From contig JACEVL010000949.1 of assembly GCA_020284085.1 (NCBI GenBank), positions 175,001-239,000 on the forward strand: a DNA stretch of 64,000 nucleotides, read 5' to 3'. Positions within the stretch are counted from its first letter, which is position 1. The number at the start of each line of letters is the position of its first letter. The notes below the pieces were generated by a model that had not been told where the DNA came from, ran no database searches, and saw only the letters and a list, made by a program, of their open reading frames with translations. Positions 36,401-47,700 of the stretch are shown here, piece by piece. Origin of the DNA: Aporrectodea caliginosa. Its lineage: Eukaryota; Annelida; Clitellata; Crassiclitellata; Lumbricidae. Made by a program: the position numbers and the translations under genes.

Positions 36401-37920
36401 CTCTTTGTTTTTTCTTAGTTAAGGTTGCAACGCTTTTTAGGCTACTTGTAAACTATGTTAATAATTGTACAAATGTACTAAGATACTTATTATGAATACA
36501 CTGTGCTAGATAACCTCGATCTGTTAATCATCTAGCAACAGACTATAGGCCTAGGTGGCCCTAACCAGCGGAACTCTGGCCCCTTCTGGGTTCCCTTTTG
36601 TGACTAAAAGTAAATTTTTGATCTTTGTTCTTTGTACAGCGAGATGTTACCTTGTCTATGTTTGGAGCAATAACCTTACGTGGTTTAATATGGTTATATT
36701 GAACACCACATGGATACCATCGACAGCAGGCTATAATCTATTTTCAGGAACATTCTAAAATTTCTTGAGTTTCATAATAATGTTCGTTAAAATTTGTTGT
36801 CCATAGTGAAATCTATGCACTAAGTAAATTTCTTTTTAAAATCTTGCAAACCATTTTTCTCAAAAACCTGACGTGATACAAAAATTCTAGAGAACACCAC
36901 TGGATTCAGCGTGCCAAAATCTATATAGAACAGCTAAAGTTTTTAGGCAACAAAAAAAAGTTAAAATTTGTTGTCCAGTGTTAACGACGTCGAGGACGAA
37001 GAGGGGTAAATTTTTACCCCAAGACACTTTGAACTCAAAATCTTCTTCCCCAACATGACATTTTCCTGGTTTTGGTGTCAGAATATGTCACCGGTATTAA
37101 CTTGTAAACACATGGAACGTCAAATTATAACTGCCAACGGTTGCTCCGCAATCAGCATTCAAACACCCCTGGGGTAATTATTTACCCCTCTCCGTCCTGC
37201 GAAGGTTAAAAGTTGCACAAATCAAACAACTGCAGATTAATGAATTCATGCATCGATATACTTGCAACACATTGCCTAGCTCCCATGCCAACTTCTATAG
37301 CCTAACCTCGGACATTCACTCACACAACACAAGAATCTTAGCTTCATACAGAAGTGAGTTTGCACGTACAAACACTCGTAAATTCTCGATCAGACTGTGT
37401 TGGTCCAGAGGAATGGAACACAATACCCCAAGACCTCCGCAGTATCTCAAATTTAAAGCTATCTGAACATCAGTTACGCCTATTGATAATTCATCAGATT
37501 AGTTGGGTTCTAACTTCTAACCTAACCCCCCCGCCATTCTCTTTGTTTTTTCTTAGTTAAGGTTGAACGCTTTGTAGGCTACTAGTAGCCTATGTTAATA
37601 ATTGTACAAATGTACTAAGATACTTATTATGAATACACTGTGCTAGATAACCTCGATCTGTTAATCATCTAGCAACAGACTATAGGCCTAGGTGGCCCTA
37701 ACCAGCGGAACTCTGGCCCCTTCTGGGTTCCCTTTTGTGACCAACAAATCTTTGATCTTTGTTCTTTGTACAGCGAGATGTTACCTTGTCAATGTTTGGA
37801 GCAATAAATTAATGGTTTAATATGGTTATATTGAATCTTCATAGATACCATCGACAGCAGGCTATAGGCTATTTTCAGGAACATTCTAAAATTTCTTGAG
37901 TTTCATAATAATGTTCGTTA
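35821..37920. repeat. Direct duplication of about 0.95 kb (35821-36788 and 36981-37920)
   Basis: Both copies start TTAACGACGTCGAGGAC and contain the right end of the piggyBac-like element, the LINE C-terminal remnant and the tail (AGGCCTAGGTGGCCCTAACC) down to ATAATGTTCGTTAA. The spacer 36789-36980 contains inverted piggyBac interior sequence. Copy 2 retains a better LINE frame (TNTRKFSIRL, then GPEEWNTIPQDLRSIS). Confidence 0.88.
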
Positions 37921-38479
37921 AGACAGTGTGATTCTCCTTACAGATTTTATTTTAGTTATAGTTACAGTTATAGTTAATGGTTTTTATTTTAGTTATAGTT
38001 ATAGTTATAGTTAGTAATGTTTTTTAGTTATAGCTATAGTTATAGTTAATGGATTTTTATTTTAGTTAATTTTAGTTACTACTTAGTTACAATAATTAAG
38101 GCTATAGGCAAAATTGTGCGTATTAACACGCTGTTTCACAATTTGCTCAGAGTTTTGAAAGCCTTTGAAGTATGGGTTCATTCAGCTTCATGAATACACG
38201 ACTTTCCAAAGTAACTGACAAATTGCATAAACTTAATAAAAATATCACATTTTTCGATTTCATTTATGTAGAATCGTCCATATTGGACTTCCTATTTTTA
38301 TTTTTGTATTAACGAAAATAAAGATGAATTTTTCGTTATTGTTATTTTCGTTATAGTTATAGTTATAGTTAATGATATATTTTAGTTATAGTTATAGTTA
38401 TCGTTAACGAAATCATTTATTTTCGTTAACGAACATTTTCGTTATCGTTATCGTTAACGAGAATCACACTGCGTTAAGA
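37916..38479. mobile_element. hAT-type MITE (37924-38471) with 8-bp TSD
   Basis: Termini CAGTGTGATTCTC (37924-37936) and GAGAATCACACTG (38459-38471) are perfect 13-bp inverted repeats. They are flanked by perfect 8-bp duplications CGTTAAGA (37916-37923, 38472-38479). The interior is rich in GTTATA and GTTAACGA hexamer-like repeats at both ends. It inserted at the end of copy 2 of the 0.95-kb duplication. Confidence 0.95.
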
Positions 38480-39059
38480 CAAATAGAACAGATGCCCAAG
38501 TAAACTCTGCGTCAGGGCCGGATTAACAAATGTGGTGGCCCCGTTCGGTAAAAACTGTGGGGGCCCAGCCCCATAGAATCACAAGAAACGTACACTTAAA
38601 ACATGTTATCAGAGGCGGATTAAGGCATGTTCGACATGTTCGGGCGAACAGGGGCCCCCACACTTCAGGGGCCCCCACACATTCAACAGAAATTTTATAA
38701 TAATTTTTTAATAATATTATAAATTATTATAATTTTTTTATAATATTTTATAATTATTATTTGCTAAGTCTAATAGTAAAAATGAGCAAGAAACTCAGAA
38801 TAAATTATTCGAAACTGTTCATTTTAACATAATACAAAAACACAACTTTTGCACATAATATATTAAAGTTTCATTAATTATCAGGCAGATTCGTCTCAAA
38901 ATCAGCCGAAAATGAAATGATTCAATTTGCTGACCTAGGAAAGTCATTTGCTCATGAACAGACACATGAAACATCACCAGAACAGTTACTGTTCCTGTGC
39001 CAGTTAATCGCAAAAAAGAGACTCATCATCACTCATGGACAGCTTAAAACATGTTGAGA

Positions 39060-39245
39060 TAGCACTGCGAATACATCATTGTTCTGATGATGACAGATTA
39101 CGGCAGTGAACGTTCGTTTTCAAAAATTGATTCAACACAGACTGAGAACGTCAATGTCGGAAGACAGACTCGTTAGTTTGACATTGTTGAGCACAGAAAG
39201 TGACATACAATACAATACAGTACGATACTTAAAAAATTCATAAAT
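39060..39245 (+). pseudogene. hAT transposase C-terminal remnant, left arm
   Basis: Same coding segment as in the right arm, read on the plus strand: CGTTCGTTTTCAAAAATTG (SERSFSK region) through ATGTCGGAAGACAGACTCGT (MSEDRL). A frameshift lies between the two blocks. Confidence 0.7.
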
Positions 39246-39689
39246 GCACATTGAAGCCGGGCAACCAATAATAGAGTGACTCATGGTAAAAGAATATTAC
39301 AATTGCAGGCTTACCACAATACAGAAAATAAAAATAGGCCTAATAGGCCATGGCTAGTAATATAGTCTTAACTGATTGATCACAGTGTTTGCAGTTTACA
39401 TTTTGTAGCAAAACCAACAGAGAGTTAAGAGCAACAACACAAAATTTAATTATGAATTGACAATGACAATCAATATCGCTCAAATTATCATGGAATTTAC
39501 ACACATAGTGTCACATACTTTGCGAGCCTTTTGGCTTGCAAATTCATCAGTTAGGTTATGTCGTCAAAATGTAGTTCACGTTCAGGAGCAAACGACAGCT
39601 TTGCTCTACTTCTGACTCAGCATAACTGAAAACACTGATACACTGCCTTATTCTGACGCGATTTGACTATTGAAAAGTCTCGGTACTAT

Positions 39690-39935
39690 TTGGTCTCCCT
39701 GAATGCACACTGCTTCTTCTAACTAGAATACTGCATCAGGCTGCAAGGTTGTGTCTTGGACTCTCTGACCGAAACCATATCACACCTGCTCTTCGTTCTC
39801 TACATTGGCTTCCTGTCTGTGAGCGTGTCCGCTTCAAGCTAAAGGCCGCTCCTGTCTTCGATCAGCATCTGCTGGAAAGTACGCCTACATGTATGTTGTT
39901 CCTGGTACACGTCTTGTCTTGTCACAGTTGTCGGA
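39690..39935 (+). pseudogene. LINE RT C-terminal fragment inside the hAT centre
   Basis: Frames read FGLPECTLLLLTRILHQAAR then LCLGLSDRNHITPALRSLHW and LPVCERVRFKLKA. The HITP.L.SLHWLPV..R..FK block is diagnostic of CR1/L2-type LINE pol C-termini. Short and frame-broken downstream. Confidence 0.85.
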
Positions 39936-40002
39936 AGTGTCTGGAACTCTACTTCCACATGTTCGCTCTAAACTGAAACCTTGCCTCTTCCAGTCTACCT
40001 AC

Positions 40003-40248
40003 GGCTATTAATGGTTGCCCGGCTTCAATGTGCATTTCTGAATTTTTTAAGTATCGTACTGTATTGTATTGTATGTCACTTTCTGTGCTCAACAATGTCA
40101 AACTAACGAGTCTGTCTTCCGACATTGACGTTCTCAGTCTGTGTTGAATCAATTTGGGTTTTGAAAACGAACGTTCACTGCCGTAATCTGTCATCATCAG
40201 AACAAGATGTATTCGCAGTGCTATCTCAACATTTTGAAAGCTGTCCAT
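40003..40248 (-). pseudogene. hAT transposase C-terminal (dimerisation) remnant, right arm
   Basis: The minus frame starts MDSFQNVEIALRIHL and continues GSERSFSKPKLIQHRLRTSM then SEDRLVSLTLLSTESD. The ERSFSKLK...LR..M...RL..L.LLS.E pattern is the hAT-family C-terminal dimerisation region. The rest of a transposase (RNase H-like DDE domain, zinc finger) is absent. Confidence 0.8.
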
Positions 40249-40794
40249 GAGTGATGATGAGTCTCTTTTTTGCGATTAACTGGCAAAGGAACAGTAACTG
40301 TTCTGGTGATGTTTCATGTGTCTGTTCATGAGCAAATGACTTTCCTAGGTCAGCAAATTGAATCATTTCATTTTCGGCTGATTTTGAGACGAATCTGCCT
40401 GATAATTAATGAAACTTTAATAATATTATGTGCAAAGGTTGTGTTTTTGTATTATGTTAAAATGAACAGTTTCGAATAATTTATTCTGAGTTTCTTGCTC
40501 ATTTTTACTATTAGACTTAGCAAATAATAATTATAAAATATTATAAAAAAATTATAATAATTTATAATATTATTAAAAAATTATTATAAAATTTCTGTTG
40601 AATGTGTGGGGGCCCCTGAAGTGTGGGGGCCCCTGTTCGCCCGAACATGTCGAACATGCCTTAATCCGCCTCTGCTCTGCGTAGGCCCCTATTTTCTTGT
40701 TTGTCACATTTCTTTTCGGTCTGCAACTTTGACCGAGCCTACTTTTAATTTGTTGAACCATCCACAATTCGTGAGCTTTCTTTGTTTGCAATTG

Positions 40795-40841
<47 letters not shown>
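40795..40841. repeat. (TA)n microsatellite
   Basis: Uninterrupted TA run, translated in shadow frames as Tyr-Ile repeats. Confidence 0.95.
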
Positions 40842-40845
<4 letters not shown>

Positions 40846-41658
40846 ATTGCCTGTGGAAAGCAAAACATCGTATTTAATATCCGGTGTAAAATTGTTGCGG
40901 GCGATATCTGTGGATAAGGAAGTAATTTTTGCACGCGTTTCCATTCTCTGAATCCCCTCAGATTCCCATCGATATCTATATTTAGACATAGATATCGATG
41001 CACATTCCTTGTTTACAAAGATACACTATAGTGCATGCTTACATTGATTTCACGCTTGCTACATAGCGTCCTCCTGTGACTGACTAAATATTTGTGCAAT
41101 CTCTCGTTTCAATGTGCAATGGTATACGTAAGTGAGTAAGTAAGTATAGACTTTACTTCTATAATTAGCAAACGCTCAATGGGATATCGAAACAGAATGT
41201 AAAATAACACTTAGAGGTAATAATAATGTATAGTAATAGTAATGAATGGTAAAGTTATAACACTTATTAATAAGTTGAAAGCATCCTGGTAATGAATCAC
41301 TTTCTAGTGAGGAGGTCGGTAATTTCACGGTTGTGAGGACGTGGCCGTATACTGTAATACAGATTGTGTTTGAAACTATTTTATGTTTTATAACACCTAC
41401 AAAGCAACATAAAGGTGTATTTGCTTTACCTATTTAAAAAATTTATCTCTGTTTCATTTTCAACACTGCTACTAGTGTTCGATAGCAACAAGAGACGTGC
41501 GTATTTTTAGCGTAGAATCTTCGTAATATGTTATCTGTGAGGGAAGTGTTATTGATGGTAGTTTTACAAAAAATTCTGAAATAAAACGAACAGTTATATA
41601 AGAGGTTGTTCGTAGATTGTAATCAGATTTAGATGAGTTAGTAGTGGTTAACACCAGT

Positions 41659-41740
41659 ATGTCTTTGGTGTTCATTTTACTGAGTTTATTCGTTATCGTT
41701 CGGAGCGATGCGGACCAAAATCCAGATGACTCGGACTTCG
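41659..41740 (+). CDS. SMPDL3-like exon 1 (start and signal peptide)
   Basis: ATG at 41659 encodes MSLVFILLSLFVIVRSDADQ then NPDDSDF and one base of the next codon. The donor GTAGGT is at 41741. The leftover G joins the GA opening exon 2 to give Gly, and the frame then reads SFWQLADIH. The phase match and the hydrophobic start support this as the real first coding exon, although it is 3.7 kb from exon 2. Confidence 0.85.
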
Positions 41741-44700
41741 GTAGGTCTTGTGACAATAACATTTGCGTTGTGCTTCTGCGGCGGAAGATTCCGCCACGTG
41801 ACGCATGCAAAAAGTACTAATGCAGCAGAAGGTTTTTCTAATGACGACACAAACCCTGACCCTAACCGACCCACACGACGCGTAACGTAACCCTAACGCA
41901 CCCCACGACGCCATTTGATACGAAAATACGAATTCTTGACTGTCCTAGGAATATTAAGCCATTTCAAGCATGTTTTGAACAGCGTGCATGCGGTTTTCAA
42001 TGCATTTGCACGATCGAAAGCTTGCGCAATCTTTTGTTTGCGCATGCGCGAAGGTTTTCCGCCGCAGACGAATTGCTTCCGCCGCAGAAGACATCCTGGT
42101 ATTGTTTCGAATCAGAAACTAAATACATATGAGTTTCGTACATTGAAAGCATTGAGATTCACTTGGATTGTCGTTATCGTACAGAGCAGCTGTTGAGCCC
42201 GCAATTTGGTCTTTGTGTTTTATATAAACTTGTCATTCGGCGAACACATTAACTTTATAATTTTGTAGGTCTGCCCGCTACCACAGCTGTGATATCCGTA
42301 GCATTATACGCTACATTCCCTTTCTACTCGTAAATGTTTCACTAATCCTCTGGTCTCCAGCTGTCTTGACTGCAACTCGCTTCTTGCTGGCTTTTCAAAA
42401 GTTAACTTGATGAAACTTTAAAGAATCCAAAATACACTAAATCTCTTAAATTTAAGCACATGGCGTTGATCCTAAAATCACTGTATTGCCTGCCCATAGA
42501 AAGCAAATTACTTTCAAGACAGCTAATTGTTTACAAGACTATATTTTGGTAAACCATACTTTTCATTCTGAGTTCAAAGACTTCTCTTTACTTGTCCAGG
42601 TTTTTGACTTTCATAATCTAAGTATTCCATGGATAACGACAGTTGGTTACCAGCAGGCTCACCTTTTTCGTTGCTGGCCCTGCAGTCATACATTATCTTT
42701 CCCTCACGTTAGTAAATCCCCATCAAGTAGGAGAATCAGAAGTTGAGCAAGTGTGGTGGAATGCACAACTTCGTGAGTAGTGACAGTTGATTGATGCCTT
42801 GAGCATTATGACAGTGAAGCTATAGAAGGTCTTAGAATAGATTACCGTACACAGTTTCGTTGTCTAGATATTACCACTGTGCGGTTGGCATTATAGAGCA
42901 GGTTAGTTGAGAGCTGACCCCATGACGCTAAATATGGAAGTGTGAACCTGAACAAAACTGTGTGTATAAATGGTGGGTTCCTGGACCATGAATCTCAACC
43001 CTAGAAATACTTTTAAGTATGGTGGTAGGGTAGGTACTTGACTGATTAAGAGTAGGACTAGAGTCTTTTGGAGTACGAAAAGTTTACAGGTGAATAATGG
43101 TAGGTTTTAAACTGACCAAGAGTAGGGCTTGAGTCGTTTAGAGTACGAAAAGTTTACAGGTGAATGGTTGGTTCTTAAAAACTGAAAGACTTGAGTCTTT
43201 TAGAGTGAAGAGTGTGCAGGTGTAGGGTAACTTCTTTCCCCATACCCCTCAGCCCTGTCAGACTGATGGGCAGAATCATGGTCAGAATGTGTTGCTTGTG
43301 ATGACTAGAAAAGTTTGTGATGACTAGAAAAAGCCATCTCTACAAAGTCCATAAGGCATTTGCTCCAATAACCCTGATGGCAACTGACTAACCTCACTGC
43401 TTGTAAAGACAGTTGCATGTAAGAGGTGCTTGAATTGATAGATCATCATCAGTTCCTGATGCCAGTCATTTGGCGGCAATGGGTAAGAATAAATGATCCA
43501 TTGTCCTCGGTCATTTGTCAAGTCCATTGCTTCTCTTAGTGTTAGTCCAAGTGATTTATGTCCTCATTTATGTTGTCTATAGAACTGATAGATATGGATT
43601 CATAAATACATTCTCTGTTTGCACAATGGCCTGGAGATATCAGATGAGAGACACGCTGAGAGACAAACATGTTTTTGTTGACTTTGCTGTAATGAGTTCA
43701 GTGCAACTTGACCTGTTATTTTTGTGGTCGAATTGGTCCATTTAGCCATTCTTCTTGTTAACAAAACCTCTTTTATTTTAATATTATCAAACACATCAGT
43801 GTTACTAAATACTGGTTTATGTTGAAGTTTGAAGTGTTTCATTTGCTCAGTATTAAACTATATTGGGAGCCATATGAAACAGCATGCAGTAAAGCACCTA
43901 ATGAAATGAATTTAAAATCCATGCCCAAAAACTTTATATTGAGACTTATTCTAATTGAAGAGTGTCATAGAAGGGTCTGGTTTAAAGGCACTTGAATAAG
44001 GTTGCCTCGTTAAAGATAAAATTGTTTCAATATGCTACTGGTTGCTTTTCTATTCAATAGTTACTTACGATACTTAATTACATGGCGAAACCATTGTCTA
44101 ATTTAATCTGTTCTGGAAATTCCTTTAGCTCCCGTACAACCCATAAAGGATGTGTCAGCCATAAGTGAATGGTTTCTTCAAAGAAAATAATTAGACCTGT
44201 ATTCAATTATCATGATCCTAAGAGATCATAGAGGCAATGAGATCCGCTAAGGACCCCTTGGTCTTTATCCTTTGTTTATAAAATAGAGCATCCACAGTTC
44301 CACACCTAATGATTGCTTCACATTTAAGCTGGAGGAGAAGTCCAAAGTAGGTCATTTTGCATTATCCTCTTTGTAGAGGTCTGTAATTCAGTGGAGTATT
44401 GAAACTCAGAATTTGCTCCACTCTTGATCTTCCAGCGCTAACTGTGTTAAGGGTGGGTACTTTGATGCTGTGGCATTCAGCTCAGGAACATGAATTAAAT
44501 CCAATACAATTTATATAGCCTGGTCAGGAGCAAACTACGTCTAGGGTGATATACATTACTGAAGTCTGTCTGAGACTGTAGTTGGTGTTTAAGACACAGG
44601 TTGTAGTGAAATAACTGTATGTACCACTTTTAGTCACCTGCAACATATACCACCTCCCCTTGGGCATTTGGGTCACCCCTCCCATGCTCCTTGGTCCTCC

Positions 44701-47700
44701 TTAATGGATGGCCCCCAATTGCAGACACTTAGCATTTTGTCCTAGTACCAACAGACCATCATTAATTGATGTTTTATGAGTCATTTCAGATTAGGTTAGA
44801 TGGTAATCAAATAATTTTGAACACTCGATCATACATGTATCTATTCTACGAATGTAAAAGTTTAAAAACAATCATTATGCACATGATCTAATAATTGACT
44901 ATTGTTGTTCACTCTACGCTGGCCTCCTGACTGGTTGACTGGGGTGCTTGGATTGGATCTTGCATGCCGTGCCCACCTTATCGGCCACATACCCAAATTT
45001 GGCCACGTCTCTACTCTCTAGATACATGAGCGATGTTCTCTGCTGGCTCCCCTCTGAGCAGCGGATTGCGTTTAGGATAGCTGCCCTTGTCTGGCACTCC
45101 TTACTAGACCAAGTTCCTGCCTATCTTTGTGAGCTCTGCTGCCCTGTTTGTTGCTAGGGGCTCTCGATCCCTCCGCTCATCTGAACAGGGTCTCCTCCTT
45201 GTCCCGTTTGCCTTTACCTCCAGTATGCAGAACCGCGCATTCTCGGTGGTGGGTCCCTCAACCTGAAATGGCCTCCCTCTGGAGCTTCGCCTCTTTCCTA
45301 GGACCTTCTTTCCTATGTTCTTTTCTCACCTTGAGACTTCTTTTTGGCCGTGCTGGAGTTGGGAGCGCCTCTGAGTACTAGTTTTCTTGAAGGGGCATTA
45401 TATAAATGTTCGATATTAATGAATGAATGTTAGCATTGTTCACCATGAGGAATGTTTTTACCTGTTTCAGGATCATTTTGGCAGCTGGCGGACATCCACT
45501 ATGATGTCAACTACAGCAGTCCGCTTATTGCACCAAATCTGTGTAGAGTTTCTGAAGGATTTCGAAATTCTTCGACAGGGAAAGGTGGAATGTTTGGCGA
45601 TTACATGTGCGACTCATCTTGGGCACTGACAATATCAGCAATAGAAGCCATGAAAAACATTGCACCATCTGCAGATTTCATCCTCTGGACAGGGTAACTA
45701 TCATCATCTGTTAATATCTATGGTTATCTGATGTTACCTATGGTTATCTGATTATATCTATGGTTATCTGATTGTATCTGTGGTCATCTGTCAATATCTA
45801 TGGTTATCTGATTTTACCTATGGTTATTTGATATTATCTGTCCGATGTTATCTTTGGTTCTTGTATGATGATTACTGGTTATCTAATGAAATCTATGGTT
45901 ATCTGAGTATGCAGTGTGATGCATGCATGATATTGTAACAAGGCTTTCGTGCATGTTCACTGTGCAGCCATTTTTCTCTTTTACCTCAAAAACATCAGTA
46001 CTTAGTTGTGCCTCCCCAGCACCAATATACAAGTTCTGCTGCAAAATGTGCGTAGGAATAGGTTATGGTATCTGCTTGCACACCAACAAGAACATATGAC
46101 CAAAAAGCATGTAAATAATTTATTTGCACCTATCGCCATCAGTGGATTGGTATACAGTGGTGGTGGCTGTGGGGTTGTGAAGGGGTGTTTGGCTGCAGTA
46201 GCATAGGGTCACTGCGGTTAAGTATTTTGAACCCAGGATTTATAATAATAAATTATCATGATTTGGCTGGGTGACAAGAGCAATAGGGTTTAGTCTTGTT
46301 GAAACAGAATCTAAGCCCTATGCACTGTTTGTGATCTGTCGCCTTTGAGTTTCACTATTTGGGTGTCTTTTTGGCTTCTGTCATCTGTAGTACATGCTGC
46401 AGAAAGGAAAAGACACTCAATCCAGGTGTTGGAGTTCAAATCCTTGTCTGTATGGAATCATTCTTCAGAATCTCTGTTTTGCTACTAGGATGGTGCTGGT
46501 CTCAGTTATAAATTGGATACTTTGACCATACCTTGTCAGTGGGAAGATCAGACATGCGAGGGAGAGGCTGGCTACCCGCGTTTGTATGCCGAGGCTAAAA
46601 GATGAAGTTCCTAGCATTTCATACCTGTGGCTCCCTGTTGGGGTTGGCCATACAGAACTGGTCTTTCATCTCTACCTCCTATCCCTACTCATCCCTGTCA
46701 TCCCTTCGTCCTCCTCATCGTTCTCGTATGCTTCTCCTCCTTGATTTGGTTACCACAATATAACGTGATATCTGATATTTTCTTGTGTAAGTCTCAATAG
46801 TAAATGAGGATACTCTGGTGAAAACATTATGGACAATGAGAACAGGTGAATGTGAAATGATGGACGTTTATAAATGGGAAACTCATTTTCTTGCAACAGA
46901 CTTAAACAGGTGAAATTTTCTGTATTGAATTTCAGAGACAGCATTCCTCATGTTTCTGACGACTTCATTGATCTTGAAAAGGTTTATACAGTCATTCAAA
47001 ATGTTACGGACAAGATCAAAGAGGTCCTGCCCAAGGTACCAATCTATCCATTGCTTGGGAACCATGATGTCTGGCCAGCAAATCAACTTCCCTTTTCGAA
47101 TGACAGTCAGTACTATGCGGACATGCTCAGCAAAGCTGGCTGGAGTAAACTTTTGGAACCCGATGAGCAGACAGTATTCAAACAAGGTACAGTAGATGTG
47201 TCGACGTGTAACTGAGAATTTATCTAGCTTTTCATTGGATTTGTCAAGCTACCAGTCTTATTAGGAATGCTCAAGGTAGCATCTGTATGGCCAGCAAAAC
47301 TGTCTGTTGTATCTGTTTGGAAAAAAATATTTTGTTTCGAAACAGATACAACAGACAGAGGACAGACTGCTACCATAATTATGGTAAATTACTGCTACTA
47401 TGCATTTATTAAGTACCACTGTCTAACGACTGTTACGACCAAACATCAATGGATGGTGCTGAGCAACTCTGAGTGAAGGATTTGCTGAAGATCCCTACAC
47501 AGTAACCGTCTACGGGTAGGCTCGAACCCATACGGTCCGCAGTACAAGGTGAATGCTCTAACGTGTCGGCTGACACATAGTGATTCTTTTGTTCACTTTA
47601 TGTGGTATTATAGGTGCCATGTAAACAAACGATGTGCAAGTACTTGGTTTAAAATTGCCATATGATTGGCAACACTACGGTGTTTTAGTAGTACAGTTGT

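Larger units (their letters stand above)
38505..40682. mobile_element. Foldback hAT composite (38513-40674) with 8-bp TSD
   Basis: The outer ends are CAGGGCCGGATTAA at 38513 and TTAATCCGCCTCTG ending at 40674. They are bracketed by perfect 8-bp duplications CTCTGCGT (38505-38512, 40675-40682). Inside, arms of about 670 bp (38611-39280 and 40004-40674) are inverted copies of each other, each starting CAGAGGCGGATTAAGG. Each arm carries a hAT transposase C-terminal remnant. The centre (39281-40003) holds a LINE fragment. The left side therefore has two tandem hAT ends. Confidence 0.9.

Noticed and set aside
43515..43745. Hydrophobic frame considered as the SMPDL3-like signal peptide exon
   Set aside because: It lacks an ATG at the hydrophobic start and does not offer a phase-matched donor. 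The ORF at 41659 fits in both respects.
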